Position numbers and translations under genes: made by a program. Of a stretch of DNA of 64,000 bases, positions 16,107 to 24,172 are shown piece after piece. Within the stretch, counting starts at the first letter, position 1. Each line of letters begins with the position of its first letter. This stretch comes from Pseudomonas syringae. Its GTDB lineage: Bacteria > Pseudomonadota > Gammaproteobacteria > Pseudomonadales > Pseudomonadaceae. Location of the stretch: assembly GCF_023278085.1 (NCBI RefSeq), contig NZ_CP066265.1:960501-1024500 (forward strand). Reading direction: 5' to 3'. The notes under the pieces were generated by a model, which worked only from the letters and a program-made list of their open reading frames with translations, was not told where the DNA came from and searched no databases.

Positions 16107-17099
16107 ATGAAAATTCTGGTCACCGGCGCAAGCGGCTTCATCGGCGGACGCTTTGCGCGTTTCGCCCTTGAACAGGGCATGAGCGTGCGGATCAATGGCC
16201 GTCGTGCCGATGCTGTCGAGCATCTGGTCAGGCGCGGCGCCGAGTTCATTCAGGGCGACCTCGCCGACCCGTATCTGGTGCGAGCGCTGTGCGATGACGT
16301 CGAAGCCGTGGTGCATTGTGCCGGCTCCGTCGGCGTGTGGGGGCGTCGTCAGGATTTTGTGCAGGGCAACGTGCAGCTCACCGAGAACATTGTCGAGGGC
16401 TGCCTGAAACAAAGAGTACGCAGGCTGGTCCACCTGTCATCGCCGTCGATCTATTTCAATGGTCACTCGCGCCGCGATATCACCGAAGACCAGGTGCCCA
16501 AGCGCTTCCACAACCACTACGCGGCCAGCAAATACCTGGCCGAGCAAAAGGTCTTTGGCGCCGAAGAGTTCGGCCTGGAAGTGATTGCCCTGCGGCCGCG
16601 CTTTGTCACCGGTGCAGGTGACAACAGTATTTTTCCGCGCCTCCTGCACATGCAGCGCAAGAAGCGTCTGTCGATTGTCGGCAATGGCCTGAATATGGTC
16701 GATTTCACCAGCATGCAGAATCTCAATGAAGCGTTGTTGAGCAGCTTGCTGGCAACCGGGTCTGCGCTGGGCAAGGCGTACAACATCAGCAATGGCACGC
16801 CGGTCCCGTTGTGGGATGCGATCAATTATGTGATGCGGCAGATGCAGTTGCCGCAGGTTACCCGCTATCGTGCATACGGGCTGGCCTACGGTGCGGCGGC
16901 GATCAACGAAGCGGCCTGCATGCTATGGCCAGGCCGACCTGAACCTACGCTGTCCAGACTGGGCATGCAGGTCATGAACAAGGACTTCACGCTTGATATC
17001 AGCCGTGCAAGGCATTATCTGGACTATCAGCCGCAGGTCAGCCTGTGGACGGCACTGGATGAATTCTGCGGCTGGTGGCGGGTACAGAACGGGATGTGA
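16107..17099 (+). CDS. NAD(P)-dependent epimerase/dehydratase, extended SDR family
   Basis: A 330-residue Rossmann enzyme: nucleotide-binding VTGASGFIGGRFARF at residues 5-19 and catalytic YAASKYLAEQ (YxxxK) near 145. The C-terminal substrate region resembles the 3-beta-HSD/isomerase-like group of sugar or sterol-type SDRs. It is monocistronic between argP and a coiled-coil membrane protein, and the neighbours give no pathway clue. The substrate is unknown. Confidence 0.85.
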   Translation: MKILVTGASGFIGGRFARFALEQGMSVRINGRRADAVEHLVRRGAEFIQGDLADPYLVRALCDDVEAVVHCAGSVGVWGRRQDFVQGNVQLTENIVEGCLKQRVRRLVHLSSPSIYFNGHSRRDITEDQVPKRFHNHYAASKYLAEQKVFGAEEFGLEVIALRPRFVTGAGDNSIFPRLLHMQRKKRLSIVGNGLNMVDFTSMQNLNEALLSSLLATGSALGKAYNISNGTPVPLWDAINYVMRQMQLPQVTRYRAYGLAYGAAAINEAACMLWPGRPEPTLSRLGMQVMNKDFTLDISRARHYLDYQPQVSLWTALDEFCGWWRVQNGM

Positions 17100-17185
17100 A
17101 TGCAGTAGTGGCACAGTGAGATTGGTCACGGTGCTGTTGTTATACTGCCCGACTTTGGTTTCAACAGCTTCCTGAAGGGTTATCC

Positions 17186-18037
17186 ATGCGCAACGATCCA
17201 TACGATGACGTCGATGACGTTCCCCACCTCAGCGCCAAAGACGACGATGACGATTTCGTCGTGGGCAGTGAAGCGCGTGATCGCACCACGGTCTATTCGC
17301 GCACCACGCCAGTGGTCAAGGTCAAGGGACCGAGCACCGGGCCACTCTGGGCATTGGTTGGCGCGCTGTTCATTGCGTTTTGCGGCCTGGGCTGGTGGAG
17401 CTTTCAGCAGGTGTCCCTGATGGAGCAACAACTGGTGGCGACGCAGGAAAGCTTTGCGCGCATCAGCGAAGAAGCGGCGGGGCGTTTGCAGGATATCTCC
17501 GGCAAGGTCGTGGCCACCGAATCGCTGTCCAGCGACGGCGAAGCCCTCAAGCAGCGCATCAAGTTGCTCGAAGCGCAACTGGAAGATCAGGACAAGCAGC
17601 GTGAAGGCGTTGAAGGTCAGCAGGGCAGCCTCGACAAGCGCCTGGAGCAGATGGCCGCGCAAACGGCGCAACAGCAAACCGAAAACGCGCAGACGCAGGA
17701 ACAATTGAAAAGCGTTGTCGCTGAACTGGCTGCGCTGAAAACCGCGCTGCCTGACCTGAAAACCGCTCAGGCTGAGCAGGGCAAGCTGGATGCGCAGATC
17801 AAAAGCGTGGCAGCCGATGTCGCCACGTTGAAAAAGCAGGGCAATCCGTCTGCCGCTGTCGAACGCCTGGAGCAGGACCTGATGGTTCTGAAAAGCCAGC
17901 AGGAAAACCGCCCGGCGCCGTCAGCAGAAACCAATACCGCCGAGTTCGACGCGTTTCGTGCTCAAGTCACTCGTAACATCAATACCCTGACCAGCCAGAT
18001 CCAGAATCTGTCGCAACAGCTCAACGCACGTCGTTAA
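17186..18037 (+). CDS. Single-pass membrane protein with long coiled coil
   Basis: A 283-residue protein: a strongly acidic N-terminus (residues 6-30, many Asp), one membrane helix (about 51-72, LWALVGALFIAFCGLGWW), then heptad-rich Gln/Glu/Ala/Leu sequence to the C-terminus (about 80-280). The topology suggests a cytosolic acidic tail and a periplasmic coiled coil. The family is conserved in Pseudomonas as an uncharacterised or 'ATPase' protein, though no Walker motif is visible. A good terminator follows. Function unknown. Confidence 0.82.
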   Translation: MRNDPYDDVDDVPHLSAKDDDDDFVVGSEARDRTTVYSRTTPVVKVKGPSTGPLWALVGALFIAFCGLGWWSFQQVSLMEQQLVATQESFARISEEAAGRLQDISGKVVATESLSSDGEALKQRIKLLEAQLEDQDKQREGVEGQQGSLDKRLEQMAAQTAQQQTENAQTQEQLKSVVAELAALKTALPDLKTAQAEQGKLDAQIKSVAADVATLKKQGNPSAAVERLEQDLMVLKSQQENRPAPSAETNTAEFDAFRAQVTRNINTLTSQIQNLSQQLNARR

Positions 18038-18094
18038 AACCGGGCCTTGCCTGCTGCTATTCATAGCGGCAGGCAGGTGGCCCGGTTTTTTTTT
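18037..18094 (+). terminator. Intrinsic terminator of the coiled-coil gene
   Basis: Long hairpin AAACCGGGCC...GGCCCGGTTT with an inner TGCCTGC/GCAGGCA-type stem and a ten-T tail. Confidence 0.88.
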
Positions 18095-18175
18095 GCACTC
18101 GTTAAATAGTTATATGCCTGCCAATTGAGGGAAGGCATACGCTTGCCTGGCAGTTAAATAAATTGAGTTTCAATA

Positions 18176-18907
18176 ATGAATGGAATCAAGGATATGCGCC
18201 CCAATACGTCGGAAGAAACCATCGAAAGAGATGACATCGTTGCTGAAGAACTTCAGGCCATGCATCCAGAGTATCTGGTATCAAACAAACCAAAAGTAGC
18301 CGTCAAGCCTCCGGTCAAGGTGACAAATCCAGTCAAACCGCCGGTGAAACCCCCGGTCAAGACAACGGACCCGGTCAAGCCGCCCGTCAAGCCCCCGGTC
18401 AAGACAACGGATCCGGTCAAGCCGCCCGTCAAACCGCCGGTCAAGACAACGGACCCGGTCAAGCCGCCGGTCAAACCGCAGGTCAAGCCCTCTACCAGTG
18501 AGCCGGTACCGCAGACGGTGCCCCCGATGCCTGCGGCACCCTCGCGTCTGGACAAACTACTGGCGGTCGTCAACACCACAACGGGCGTCCTGCAACTGGT
18601 CCAGCCGCCCAACAGCGTGACCAACCCGGACGGCACGGTCAGCTATCCAAACGGCAGCGTCGAGTCTGCAGATGGTCAATCCGTCACCCATCCTGACGGA
18701 GCCGTGCAGAACCTGGACGGCACGACTGTACATGCTGACGGCTCGATAGAGCACCCCAATGGTGATGTCCAGCACAAGGACGGAACCTGGGTTTTTGCAG
18801 ATGGGTCGGTCAATTACCCGGACGGCCGCTGGAAAATGGTGGATGGTACGATCACTGATGCCGAAGGCAACGTGTTAGGTACGGTCAAGCCTGACGCTGC
18901 ACCGTAA
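18176..18907 (+). CDS. Repeat protein: Pro/Lys tandem repeats followed by twelve DG-box repeats
   Basis: A 243-residue protein with no signal peptide, membrane helix or Cys. Residues 49-104 are four near-identical 14-residue units of the form TTDPVKPPVKPPVK. A Pro/Ser linker and a short hydrophobic helix (125-142) follow. Residues 149-236 contain twelve units of 7-8 residues with the pattern P/A-D/N-G-x-V/I-x-x (PDGTVSY, PNGSVES, HPDGAVQ, ADGSIEH and so on). Such G-box repeats resemble the Tcp10/CPAP C-terminal domain, known as a single-layer beta sheet; that link is pattern-based. ATG 18176 has no clear ribosome site, so ATG 18194 is possible. Function unknown. Confidence 0.75.
   Translation: MNGIKDMRPNTSEETIERDDIVAEELQAMHPEYLVSNKPKVAVKPPVKVTNPVKPPVKPPVKTTDPVKPPVKPPVKTTDPVKPPVKPPVKTTDPVKPPVKPQVKPSTSEPVPQTVPPMPAAPSRLDKLLAVVNTTTGVLQLVQPPNSVTNPDGTVSYPNGSVESADGQSVTHPDGAVQNLDGTTVHADGSIEHPNGDVQHKDGTWVFADGSVNYPDGRWKMVDGTITDAEGNVLGTVKPDAAP
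18320..18487 (+). repeat. Four tandem 42-bp coding repeats
   Basis: Each unit encodes TTDPVKPPVKPPVK or a close variant (first unit VTNPV..., last unit ...KPQVK). Near-identity at DNA level (repeated cggtcaagacaacggaccc) suggests copy number can vary by slippage or recombination. Confidence 0.9.
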
Positions 18908-18929
18908 CGGTTACCGTTTCATGGGTGAT

Positions 18930-18965
18930 AAAAAAACCCTGGCTCTTGCGAGTCAGGGTTTTTTA
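18930..18965. terminator. Bidirectional terminator between the repeat protein and nemA
   Basis: Hairpin AAACCCTGGCT...AGTCAGGGTTT with A and T runs on both sides, between convergent genes ending at 18907 and 18981. Confidence 0.85.
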
Positions 18966-18980
18966 CTTTGCTGTGATGTC

Positions 18981-20030
18981 TTACAGGCGCGGGTAGTCGA
19001 TGTAACCGACCGGCCCTTTGGCGTAGAACGTTTCGGGATGAGCTTCATTTAGAGGCGCATCACTGGCCAGCCGCTCAGGCAGGTCCGGGTTGGCGATGTA
19101 CGGCACACCGAACGCGATTGCGTCGGCCTTGCCTTCTGCCAGCCAGGCATTGGCGCTGTCTTTGGTGAACTTCTCGTTGGCGATATAAACGCCGCCGAAG
19201 TCTTTCTTCAACTGCGGGCCAAGGCTGTCTTCGGCGTCACGCTCACGCGCACAAATGAACGCGATACCGCGCTTGCCGAGTTCCCTGGCCACGTAGCTGA
19301 AGGTTTCAGCCCGGTTTTCATCACTCATGTCATGCATGTCGGCGCGCGGCGACAGGTGCACACCTACGCGGCCAGCGCCCCACACGTCAATGACTGCATC
19401 GGTCACTTCCAGCAACAGGCGGGCACGGTTTTCTACCGAACCACCGTACTCGTCAGTGCGCTGGTTGCTGCCGCTCAGCAGGAACTGCTCCAGCAGGTAG
19501 CCATTGGCACCATGGACTTCCACGCCGTCGAAGCCGGCTGCCTTGGCGTTTTCCGCGCCGACCCGGTAGGCCTCGATGATGTCGCCGATTTCCGCCAGCT
19601 CCAGCGCGCGTGGCACTGGCAGTGGTGTGATCGGGCGCATCAGGCTCACATGCCCTTCAGCCGCAATGGCGCTTGGCGCGACCGGGGTTTCGCCGTTCAG
19701 GTACGAAGGGTGGGAAATGCGCCCTACGTGCCACAACTGCAGCGCGATGCGGCCACCGGCGTTATGCACCGCCTTGGTGATGTTGCTCCAGCCACGCACC
19801 TGATCATTGGACCAGATGCCAGGGGTGTCCGGGTAGCCCACGCCCATCGGCGTGACCGAGGTAGCTTCAGTCAGGATCAGGCCTGCCGAAGCGCGCTGTA
19901 CGTAATACTCGGACATCAGTGCGTTGGGCACGCGACCTTCATCGGCGCGGCAGCGTGTCAGCGGCGCCATGATGATACGGTTTGGCAGTTGCAGATCGCC
20001 AAGGGTGATCGGGTCAAAGATAGTCGTCAT
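18981..20030 (-). CDS. nemA: Old-yellow-enzyme-family alkene/N-ethylmaleimide reductase
   Basis: A 349-residue FMN-dependent TIM-barrel reductase. N-terminal PNRIIMAPLTRCRADEGRVPN, LWHVGRISHP, active-site EVHGANGYLLEQFL (catalytic His region) and DEYGGSVENRARLL are diagnostic. It reduces activated alkenes, nitro compounds or maleimides with NADPH. It is the last gene of a leftward operon after an MFS exporter (21-base gap) and an ArsR-type regulator, suggesting induction by reactive electrophiles. The symbol follows the family; the physiological substrate is not shown. Confidence 0.92.
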   Translation of the reverse strand: MTTIFDPITLGDLQLPNRIIMAPLTRCRADEGRVPNALMSEYYVQRASAGLILTEATSVTPMGVGYPDTPGIWSNDQVRGWSNITKAVHNAGGRIALQLWHVGRISHPSYLNGETPVAPSAIAAEGHVSLMRPITPLPVPRALELAEIGDIIEAYRVGAENAKAAGFDGVEVHGANGYLLEQFLLSGSNQRTDEYGGSVENRARLLLEVTDAVIDVWGAGRVGVHLSPRADMHDMSDENRAETFSYVARELGKRGIAFICARERDAEDSLGPQLKKDFGGVYIANEKFTKDSANAWLAEGKADAIAFGVPYIANPDLPERLASDAPLNEAHPETFYAKGPVGYIDYPRL

Positions 20031-20051
20031 GTATCGAATCCTCGTAATTGA

Positions 20052-21218
20052 TCAATGCGTAGCGTGTGCCAGATCCGGGTTGCCGGTCTGACGGAAAGTA
20101 ATCAGGGTGATCAGCAGCGCGAGCACTGCCAGTACGGCTGCCGCCAGCGGCACGCTGGTCAGGCCCAGGCCGTGAGCGATAACGCTGCCGCCGACCCAGG
20201 CGCCCAGCGCGTTGCCGACGTTGAAGGCGCCGATGTTCAAGGTCGAAACCAGATTGGGTGCCGCTTTGCCGAAGGTCACCACGTTGATCTGCAACGCCGG
20301 GACCGCAGCGAAGGCCGCGACCGCCCAGAGGAACAGGGTGATTTCAGTCGGGATCAGCGACGCGCTGGTCCAGCTGAAGACGGTGGAAATCACGGCCATC
20401 GAAACGAACACGGCAATCAGCGTGGACGACAGGCGGCGGTCGGCCATCTTGCCGCCGAGCACGTTACCGGCGGTCAGGCCAAGGCCGATCAGCAGCAAGG
20501 TCCAGGTCACGCCGTTGGGCGACACGCCAGTCACTTCGCCGAGCAGCGGGGCGATGTAGGTGAACAGGGTGAACATGGAGGCTGAAAACAGCGCAGTCAT
20601 GCTCAGCGACAGCCAGATACCGGCACCTCGCAAGGCGCCCAGTTCGGCGCGCATGTCGAGCTTTTCTTCATTGCGATTGGTCGGCAGGAAGCGGATCAGG
20701 CCGATCAGCGCAATCACGCCGATGACGGTCACTGCCCAGAACGTCGAACGCCAGCCTGCGTATTGACCCAATGCGGTGCCCAGCGGCACACCCAGCACGT
20801 TGGCCAGGGTCAGACCGGTGAACATCAAGGCCACAGCGGATGCACGACGGTTGGCCGGCACCAAGCCTGCGGCAACCACCGAGCCGATACCGAAGAACGC
20901 GCCGTGGCACAGCGCCGTCACCACTCGGGCGAACATCAGCACGTTGTAGTCACTGGCCAGCGCACACAGCAGGTTGCCGATGATGAAAATCCCCATCAAC
21001 GTAACCAGCGCAGCCTTGCGTGGCAGCTTTGCGGTGGCCATGGCCATGAACGGTGCGCCGACGGCGACGCCGAGGGCGTAGCCGGTTACCAGCCAGCCAG
21101 CGCCAGGGATCGATACACCGAGGTCGGCGGCGACGTCGGGCAGCAGGCCCATAATGACGAATTCAGTGGTGCCGATGGCGAAGGCGCTCAGGGCCAGAAT
21201 GAGTAACGAAAGGGGCAC
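20052..21218 (-). CDS. MFS transporter, DHA1 (AraJ/YdhP-like) drug-efflux type
   Basis: A 388-residue protein with twelve predicted membrane helices. N-terminal LSAFAIGTTEFVIMGLLPDVAADL is typical of the DHA1 arabinose/drug efflux group, and motif A-like GAPFMAMATAKLPRK follows helix 2. It is located between nemA and the ArsR regulator in one operon. Probably exports an electrophile or its product; the substrate cannot be named. Confidence 0.9.
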   Translation of the reverse strand: MPLSLLILALSAFAIGTTEFVIMGLLPDVAADLGVSIPGAGWLVTGYALGVAVGAPFMAMATAKLPRKAALVTLMGIFIIGNLLCALASDYNVLMFARVVTALCHGAFFGIGSVVAAGLVPANRRASAVALMFTGLTLANVLGVPLGTALGQYAGWRSTFWAVTVIGVIALIGLIRFLPTNRNEEKLDMRAELGALRGAGIWLSLSMTALFSASMFTLFTYIAPLLGEVTGVSPNGVTWTLLLIGLGLTAGNVLGGKMADRRLSSTLIAVFVSMAVISTVFSWTSASLIPTEITLFLWAVAAFAAVPALQINVVTFGKAAPNLVSTLNIGAFNVGNALGAWVGGSVIAHGLGLTSVPLAAAVLAVLALLITLITFRQTGNPDLAHATH

Positions 21219-21248
21219 GGGGCACCTCCAGAAATAAAGGTGAAAAAA

Positions 21249-21563
21249 TCAGGTCGGGTTGTTCAGCTCTTCAAGCAGTGCCTGCACGAATGCCTGGATG
21301 ACTGCTTCGTTGCGTCTGAAGAAATGCCATTGGCCGACCTTCTTGCTGCTGATCAGCCCGGCGCGTTGCAGCGTTGCGAGGTGAGCTGACACAGTGGATT
21401 GGGACAACCCTGCGCGCTGATCGATCTGTCCGGCGCAGACGCCATGTTCGATAGAGTGTTCCTGGGCCGGAAAACTCGCACGCGGGTCCTTTAGCCAGGT
21501 CAGGATTTCTCGGCGGACCGGGTGGGCCAGAGCTTTTATTATGTCGTCGAGGTCAATCGGCAT
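21249..21563 (-). CDS. ArsR-family winged-helix repressor
   Basis: A 104-residue regulator. DDIIKALAHPVRREILTWL opens the ArsR fold and GLSQSTVSAHLATLQRAGL is the recognition helix (about 53-71). A single Cys in HGVCAGQI may be redox- or electrophile-sensing; the CxC metal-binding motif of ArsR/SmtB is absent. First gene of the operon with the MFS exporter and nemA, so it probably represses its own operon through the palindromes directly upstream. Confidence 0.88.
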   Translation of the reverse strand: MPIDLDDIIKALAHPVRREILTWLKDPRASFPAQEHSIEHGVCAGQIDQRAGLSQSTVSAHLATLQRAGLISSKKVGQWHFFRRNEAVIQAFVQALLEELNNPT

Positions 21564-21583
21564 GTCGTTCTCACAGGCGTATA

Positions 21584-21690
21584 GCGATATATCGCGATGG
21601 GGCGAACTTTATATCTGTATTTCGCGATATACAAATATGATTTCGTGCTGAGTAACGACCAAATCGGAATATCGGGTTATATCGATATAT
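21584..21690 (-). promoter_or_regulatory. Palindromic operator cluster upstream of the ArsR-MFS-nemA operon
   Basis: The arsR-acpH intergenic contains a perfect palindrome GCGATATATCGC (21584-21595), a half-like TTCGCGATATAC (21621-21632), and a perfect palindrome TATATCGATATA (21679-21690). The shared core CGATAT suggests binding sites for the ArsR-family protein. The last copy lies 36 bases before acpH and may affect that gene as well. Confidence 0.55.
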
Positions 21691-21726
21691 GGACCGGAAC
21701 CCCATAAGCGGCGTAGGCTTGTGGTC

Positions 21727-22326
21727 ATGAACTATCTGGCACATCTTCATCTTGGCGGGCATCGACCTGCCCAATTACTCGGCAGCCTGTACGGCGATTT
21801 CGTCAAAGGGCCACTGCCGGGGCGTTTTCCTGTCGAGCTGGAAGCGGCGATTCGCCTGCATCGCAGCATCGATGCGTTTACGGATGCTCATCCGCTGATC
21901 AGGTCGTCCATTGCCCGTTTTCCGGCGCAACGCCGCCGTTATGCGGGCATCATGCTCGACGTGTTTTTTGATCACTGCCTGGCGCGTGACTGGCCTGTAT
22001 ATGCCGATCTGCCGCTAGACGTGTTCACCCGCAAGGTCTATGGCACGCTGGCCGCCGAGCCGCAGCTGCCCGAGCGTCTGGCGCTGATCGCACCGCGTAT
22101 GGCGGCGCAGGACTGGCTGGGTTCCTATCGGGATTTCGAGGTGCTGGAGCAGGTGCTGCGGGGTATCTCCAGCCGCCTGTCACGACCTGAAGGGCTGGCA
22201 GGCGGCATGCAGGAATTGCAGGCGCTTTACCAGCCCTTGAGCGAGGACTTCGCCGAGTTTTATCCGCAGTTGCAGGATTTCGCTCAGGCCGCTCTGGCCG
22301 GGCGCGAGACCACTTCATTCGGCTGA
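21727..22326 (+). CDS. acpH: Acyl carrier protein phosphodiesterase AcpH
   Basis: A 199-residue HD-like phosphodiesterase that removes 4'-phosphopantetheine from ACP. MNYLAHLHLGGHRPAQLLGSLYGDFVKG and the LHRSIDAFTDAHP region are family-diagnostic and contain the metal-binding His/Asp residues. ATG 21727 is preferred over GTG 21721. It is convergent with olsA, and the last 43 bases of the two coding regions overlap. Confidence 0.9.
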   Translation: MNYLAHLHLGGHRPAQLLGSLYGDFVKGPLPGRFPVELEAAIRLHRSIDAFTDAHPLIRSSIARFPAQRRRYAGIMLDVFFDHCLARDWPVYADLPLDVFTRKVYGTLAAEPQLPERLALIAPRMAAQDWLGSYRDFEVLEQVLRGISSRLSRPEGLAGGMQELQALYQPLSEDFAEFYPQLQDFAQAALAGRETTSFG

Positions 22327-23090
22327 GCAGGCTCGCCGATCACCGGTTCACCAAACAATGCCGTTTGCACAGCCTGCTGAGCCTTGAAGGCCAGGGCCGC
22401 ACGTTCCTGATCCGCAGTCGGGATCGGCGTCAGCAGGTGAATATGCACGTCGCTCTGCTCGTTGGCGAACAGTCGACGCAAATGCGACAGCAAGTCGTCG
22501 TCGCCAATGAACGGGGCTATCGGGTCCGGCTTGCCGTCACGTGAATAGCCAATGGCGACCGGCTGGATCGGCACACCTGCTTCAATGGCGCTGGACAGCA
22601 AACGACCGTGAAACGTGCGCAGGCTCTTGCCGTCGGTGGTGGTGCCTTCCGGAAAGATCAGCAGCGCGTTGCCTTGTTGCAGGTGATTGCACATCTGCTT
22701 CTGGATCAGACGACTGTCGCCCGAGCCACGTCGAATGAACAGCGTACCGGCCTTCAGTGCCAGCCAGCCGGCCACCGGCCAGGTGCGCACTTCGGCCTTG
22801 GACAGAAACGACAGCGGCGCGAGCATGCCCAGCAGTGCGATGTCGGTCCAGGACACATGGTTGCTGACCCACAGCATCGGCTGGGTCGGCAGTTGACCTG
22901 TCACGGTGACGCGAAATGGCAGGGCGTTGCTCAGGCGTGCCATGAACCAGCGGCTCCAGCGCTGCCTGCGCTCCATCGAACTGCCGAACTTGATACGCTC
23001 CAGAATCGCGAAGGCTCCGGCAATCATGAGGCCGAGCGCCACGACCATCAGCACCCTGACCACGCGGGCATAGCCGCGCATCCGGCTCAT
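22284..23090 (-). CDS. olsA: Lyso-ornithine lipid O-acyltransferase OlsA (1-acyl-glycerol-3-phosphate acyltransferase family)
   Basis: A 268-residue inner-membrane acyltransferase with an N-terminal hydrophobic helix (about 10-30). Block I NHVSWTDIALLG (HX4D) and block III FPEGTTTDG are intact. It adds the second acyl chain to lyso-ornithine lipid. ATG 23090 overlaps the olsB stop by one base (TGATG), so the genes are coupled; a much longer open frame upstream is a shadow of olsB. It overlaps acpH at the 3' end by 43 bases. Confidence 0.9.
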   Translation of the reverse strand: MSRMRGYARVVRVLMVVALGLMIAGAFAILERIKFGSSMERRQRWSRWFMARLSNALPFRVTVTGQLPTQPMLWVSNHVSWTDIALLGMLAPLSFLSKAEVRTWPVAGWLALKAGTLFIRRGSGDSRLIQKQMCNHLQQGNALLIFPEGTTTDGKSLRTFHGRLLSSAIEAGVPIQPVAIGYSRDGKPDPIAPFIGDDDLLSHLRRLFANEQSDVHIHLLTPIPTADQERAALAFKAQQAVQTALFGEPVIGEPAQPNEVVSRPARAA

Positions 23091-23845
23091 CACACGGCCG
23101 CCTTGAAGTGGCGCGCGTAGCGTGGGCACAGGTCGTCGCGCTTGAGCAGAATGAACACGTCGGCAACCTGGAAATCTTCGTCCCAGCACGGTTCGCCACA
23201 GATCTTGGCCCCCAGACGCATGTAGGCCTTGAGCAGCGGTGGCATTTCGCAGATCACGTTGCTCGGGATGTCGAGGGTCGGCAGCGGATTCTTCGGCTCG
23301 GCGCGCAGGTGCTCGTTGCACAGGTAGCGTTCGCGCAGACGCTGCATGATCGCGTGGGCCTGAATGCCGCCGTCCTGCATCGGAATACTCGCGCAACCCA
23401 TCAGGTAGCTGTAGCCGCCTTCATTGAGCACTTCGGCCAGCTCGCTCCACAACACGGCAATGGTGCCGCCGTTGCGGTAGGCCGGGTCGACACAGGTGCG
23501 ACCCAGTTCCAGAATCGGACCTTGCAGATGAGCCAGGCCGTGCAGGCTGAATTCTTCTTCACTGTAAAAGCTGCCCAGTGTGCTGGCGGCTTTATGGTCG
23601 AGCAGCCGGGTGGTGGCCACCAGACGCCCGGTGTTCAAGTCGCGAACCCCGATGTGCGAGCAGTGGATATCATAGTCATCGATATCCAGACCGTGTTCAG
23701 CGCCGTTGAGGCGGGCGTTGAATTCTTCGCTGAACACACTGAAACGCAACGCCTGTGCTTCCTGCAAGGCGCGCGCTCCAATCAGGCGTTCGGCCTGAAG
23801 ACGACGTTCAGAAGTGTTGTCACGAATGCGGGCGATCTGGGTCAT
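23090..23845 (-). CDS. olsB: L-ornithine N(alpha)-acyltransferase OlsB
   Basis: A 251-residue GNAT-type protein that transfers a 3-hydroxyacyl chain from ACP to ornithine, the first step of ornithine-lipid synthesis. Family features: [46 protein letters not shown] and LMGCASI. ATG 23845 has GGAG eight bases upstream; an ATG 12 bases earlier is possible. Coupled to olsA. In Pseudomonas these lipids replace phospholipids under phosphate limitation; I could not assign a clear Pho box here. Confidence 0.92.
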   Translation of the reverse strand: MTQIARIRDNTSERRLQAERLIGARALQEAQALRFSVFSEEFNARLNGAEHGLDIDDYDIHCSHIGVRDLNTGRLVATTRLLDHKAASTLGSFYSEEEFSLHGLAHLQGPILELGRTCVDPAYRNGGTIAVLWSELAEVLNEGGYSYLMGCASIPMQDGGIQAHAIMQRLRERYLCNEHLRAEPKNPLPTLDIPSNVICEMPPLLKAYMRLGAKICGEPCWDEDFQVADVFILLKRDDLCPRYARHFKAAV

Positions 23846-23857
23846 ACGAATCTCCAT

Positions 23858-24172
23858 GAGCCAGCCTTGCAGATTGGCTGGTTGACTGATTTGTCCAGGC
23901 GCTTTGCCGTAGTTGCAGGCTAGGGAGATGGCGTGTCATGCCTGTGAAGCTTTGGTGATGGTTGTGTGACGGAGACTTTGAAGCCTCTTCGTGACCATGC
24001 TCATTCGCCCCGGTCACGGATTCGGGGAGTAACTATCGTGCCGACGCTCTGCGTCGATACGCTGTTCTGGACGCACTGCGTCCGCTCTTGAAGGGGAGGG
24101 GCAATCCGGCGTGTTGGCTGGCTGTCATGAAGCCCTGCTAATGTGCGCGGATAACCCTTTCGAGACTTAGCC
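23858..24172. repeat. Gene-free region with a dispersed Pseudomonas repeat fragment
   Basis: 315 bases between divergent olsB and the serine hydrolase. Bases about 24035-24085 contain CGACGCTCTGCGTCGATACG and ACGCACTGCGTCC, the palindromic repeat type scattered in P. syringae genomes, also seen at 41361-41421. The rest should hold two divergent promoters; none was clear. Confidence 0.5.

Noticed and set aside
18253..18636. Gly/Thr/Leu repeat frame on the minus strand opposite the Pro/Lys repeats
   Set aside because: The repetitive translation (GGLTGSVVLT) is the complement of the sense repeats; no start signals of its own.
23091..23396. N-terminal extension of the olsA frame
   Set aside because: It is antisense-free but overlaps olsB in another frame and has no homology; the ATG at 23090 fits the conserved start and the stop-start overlap.
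23930..23952. Possible Pho box (gtgtcatgcctgtg) near olsB
   Set aside because: Only a loose match, wrong spacing of the direct repeats and orientation away from olsB; not supported as a PhoB site.
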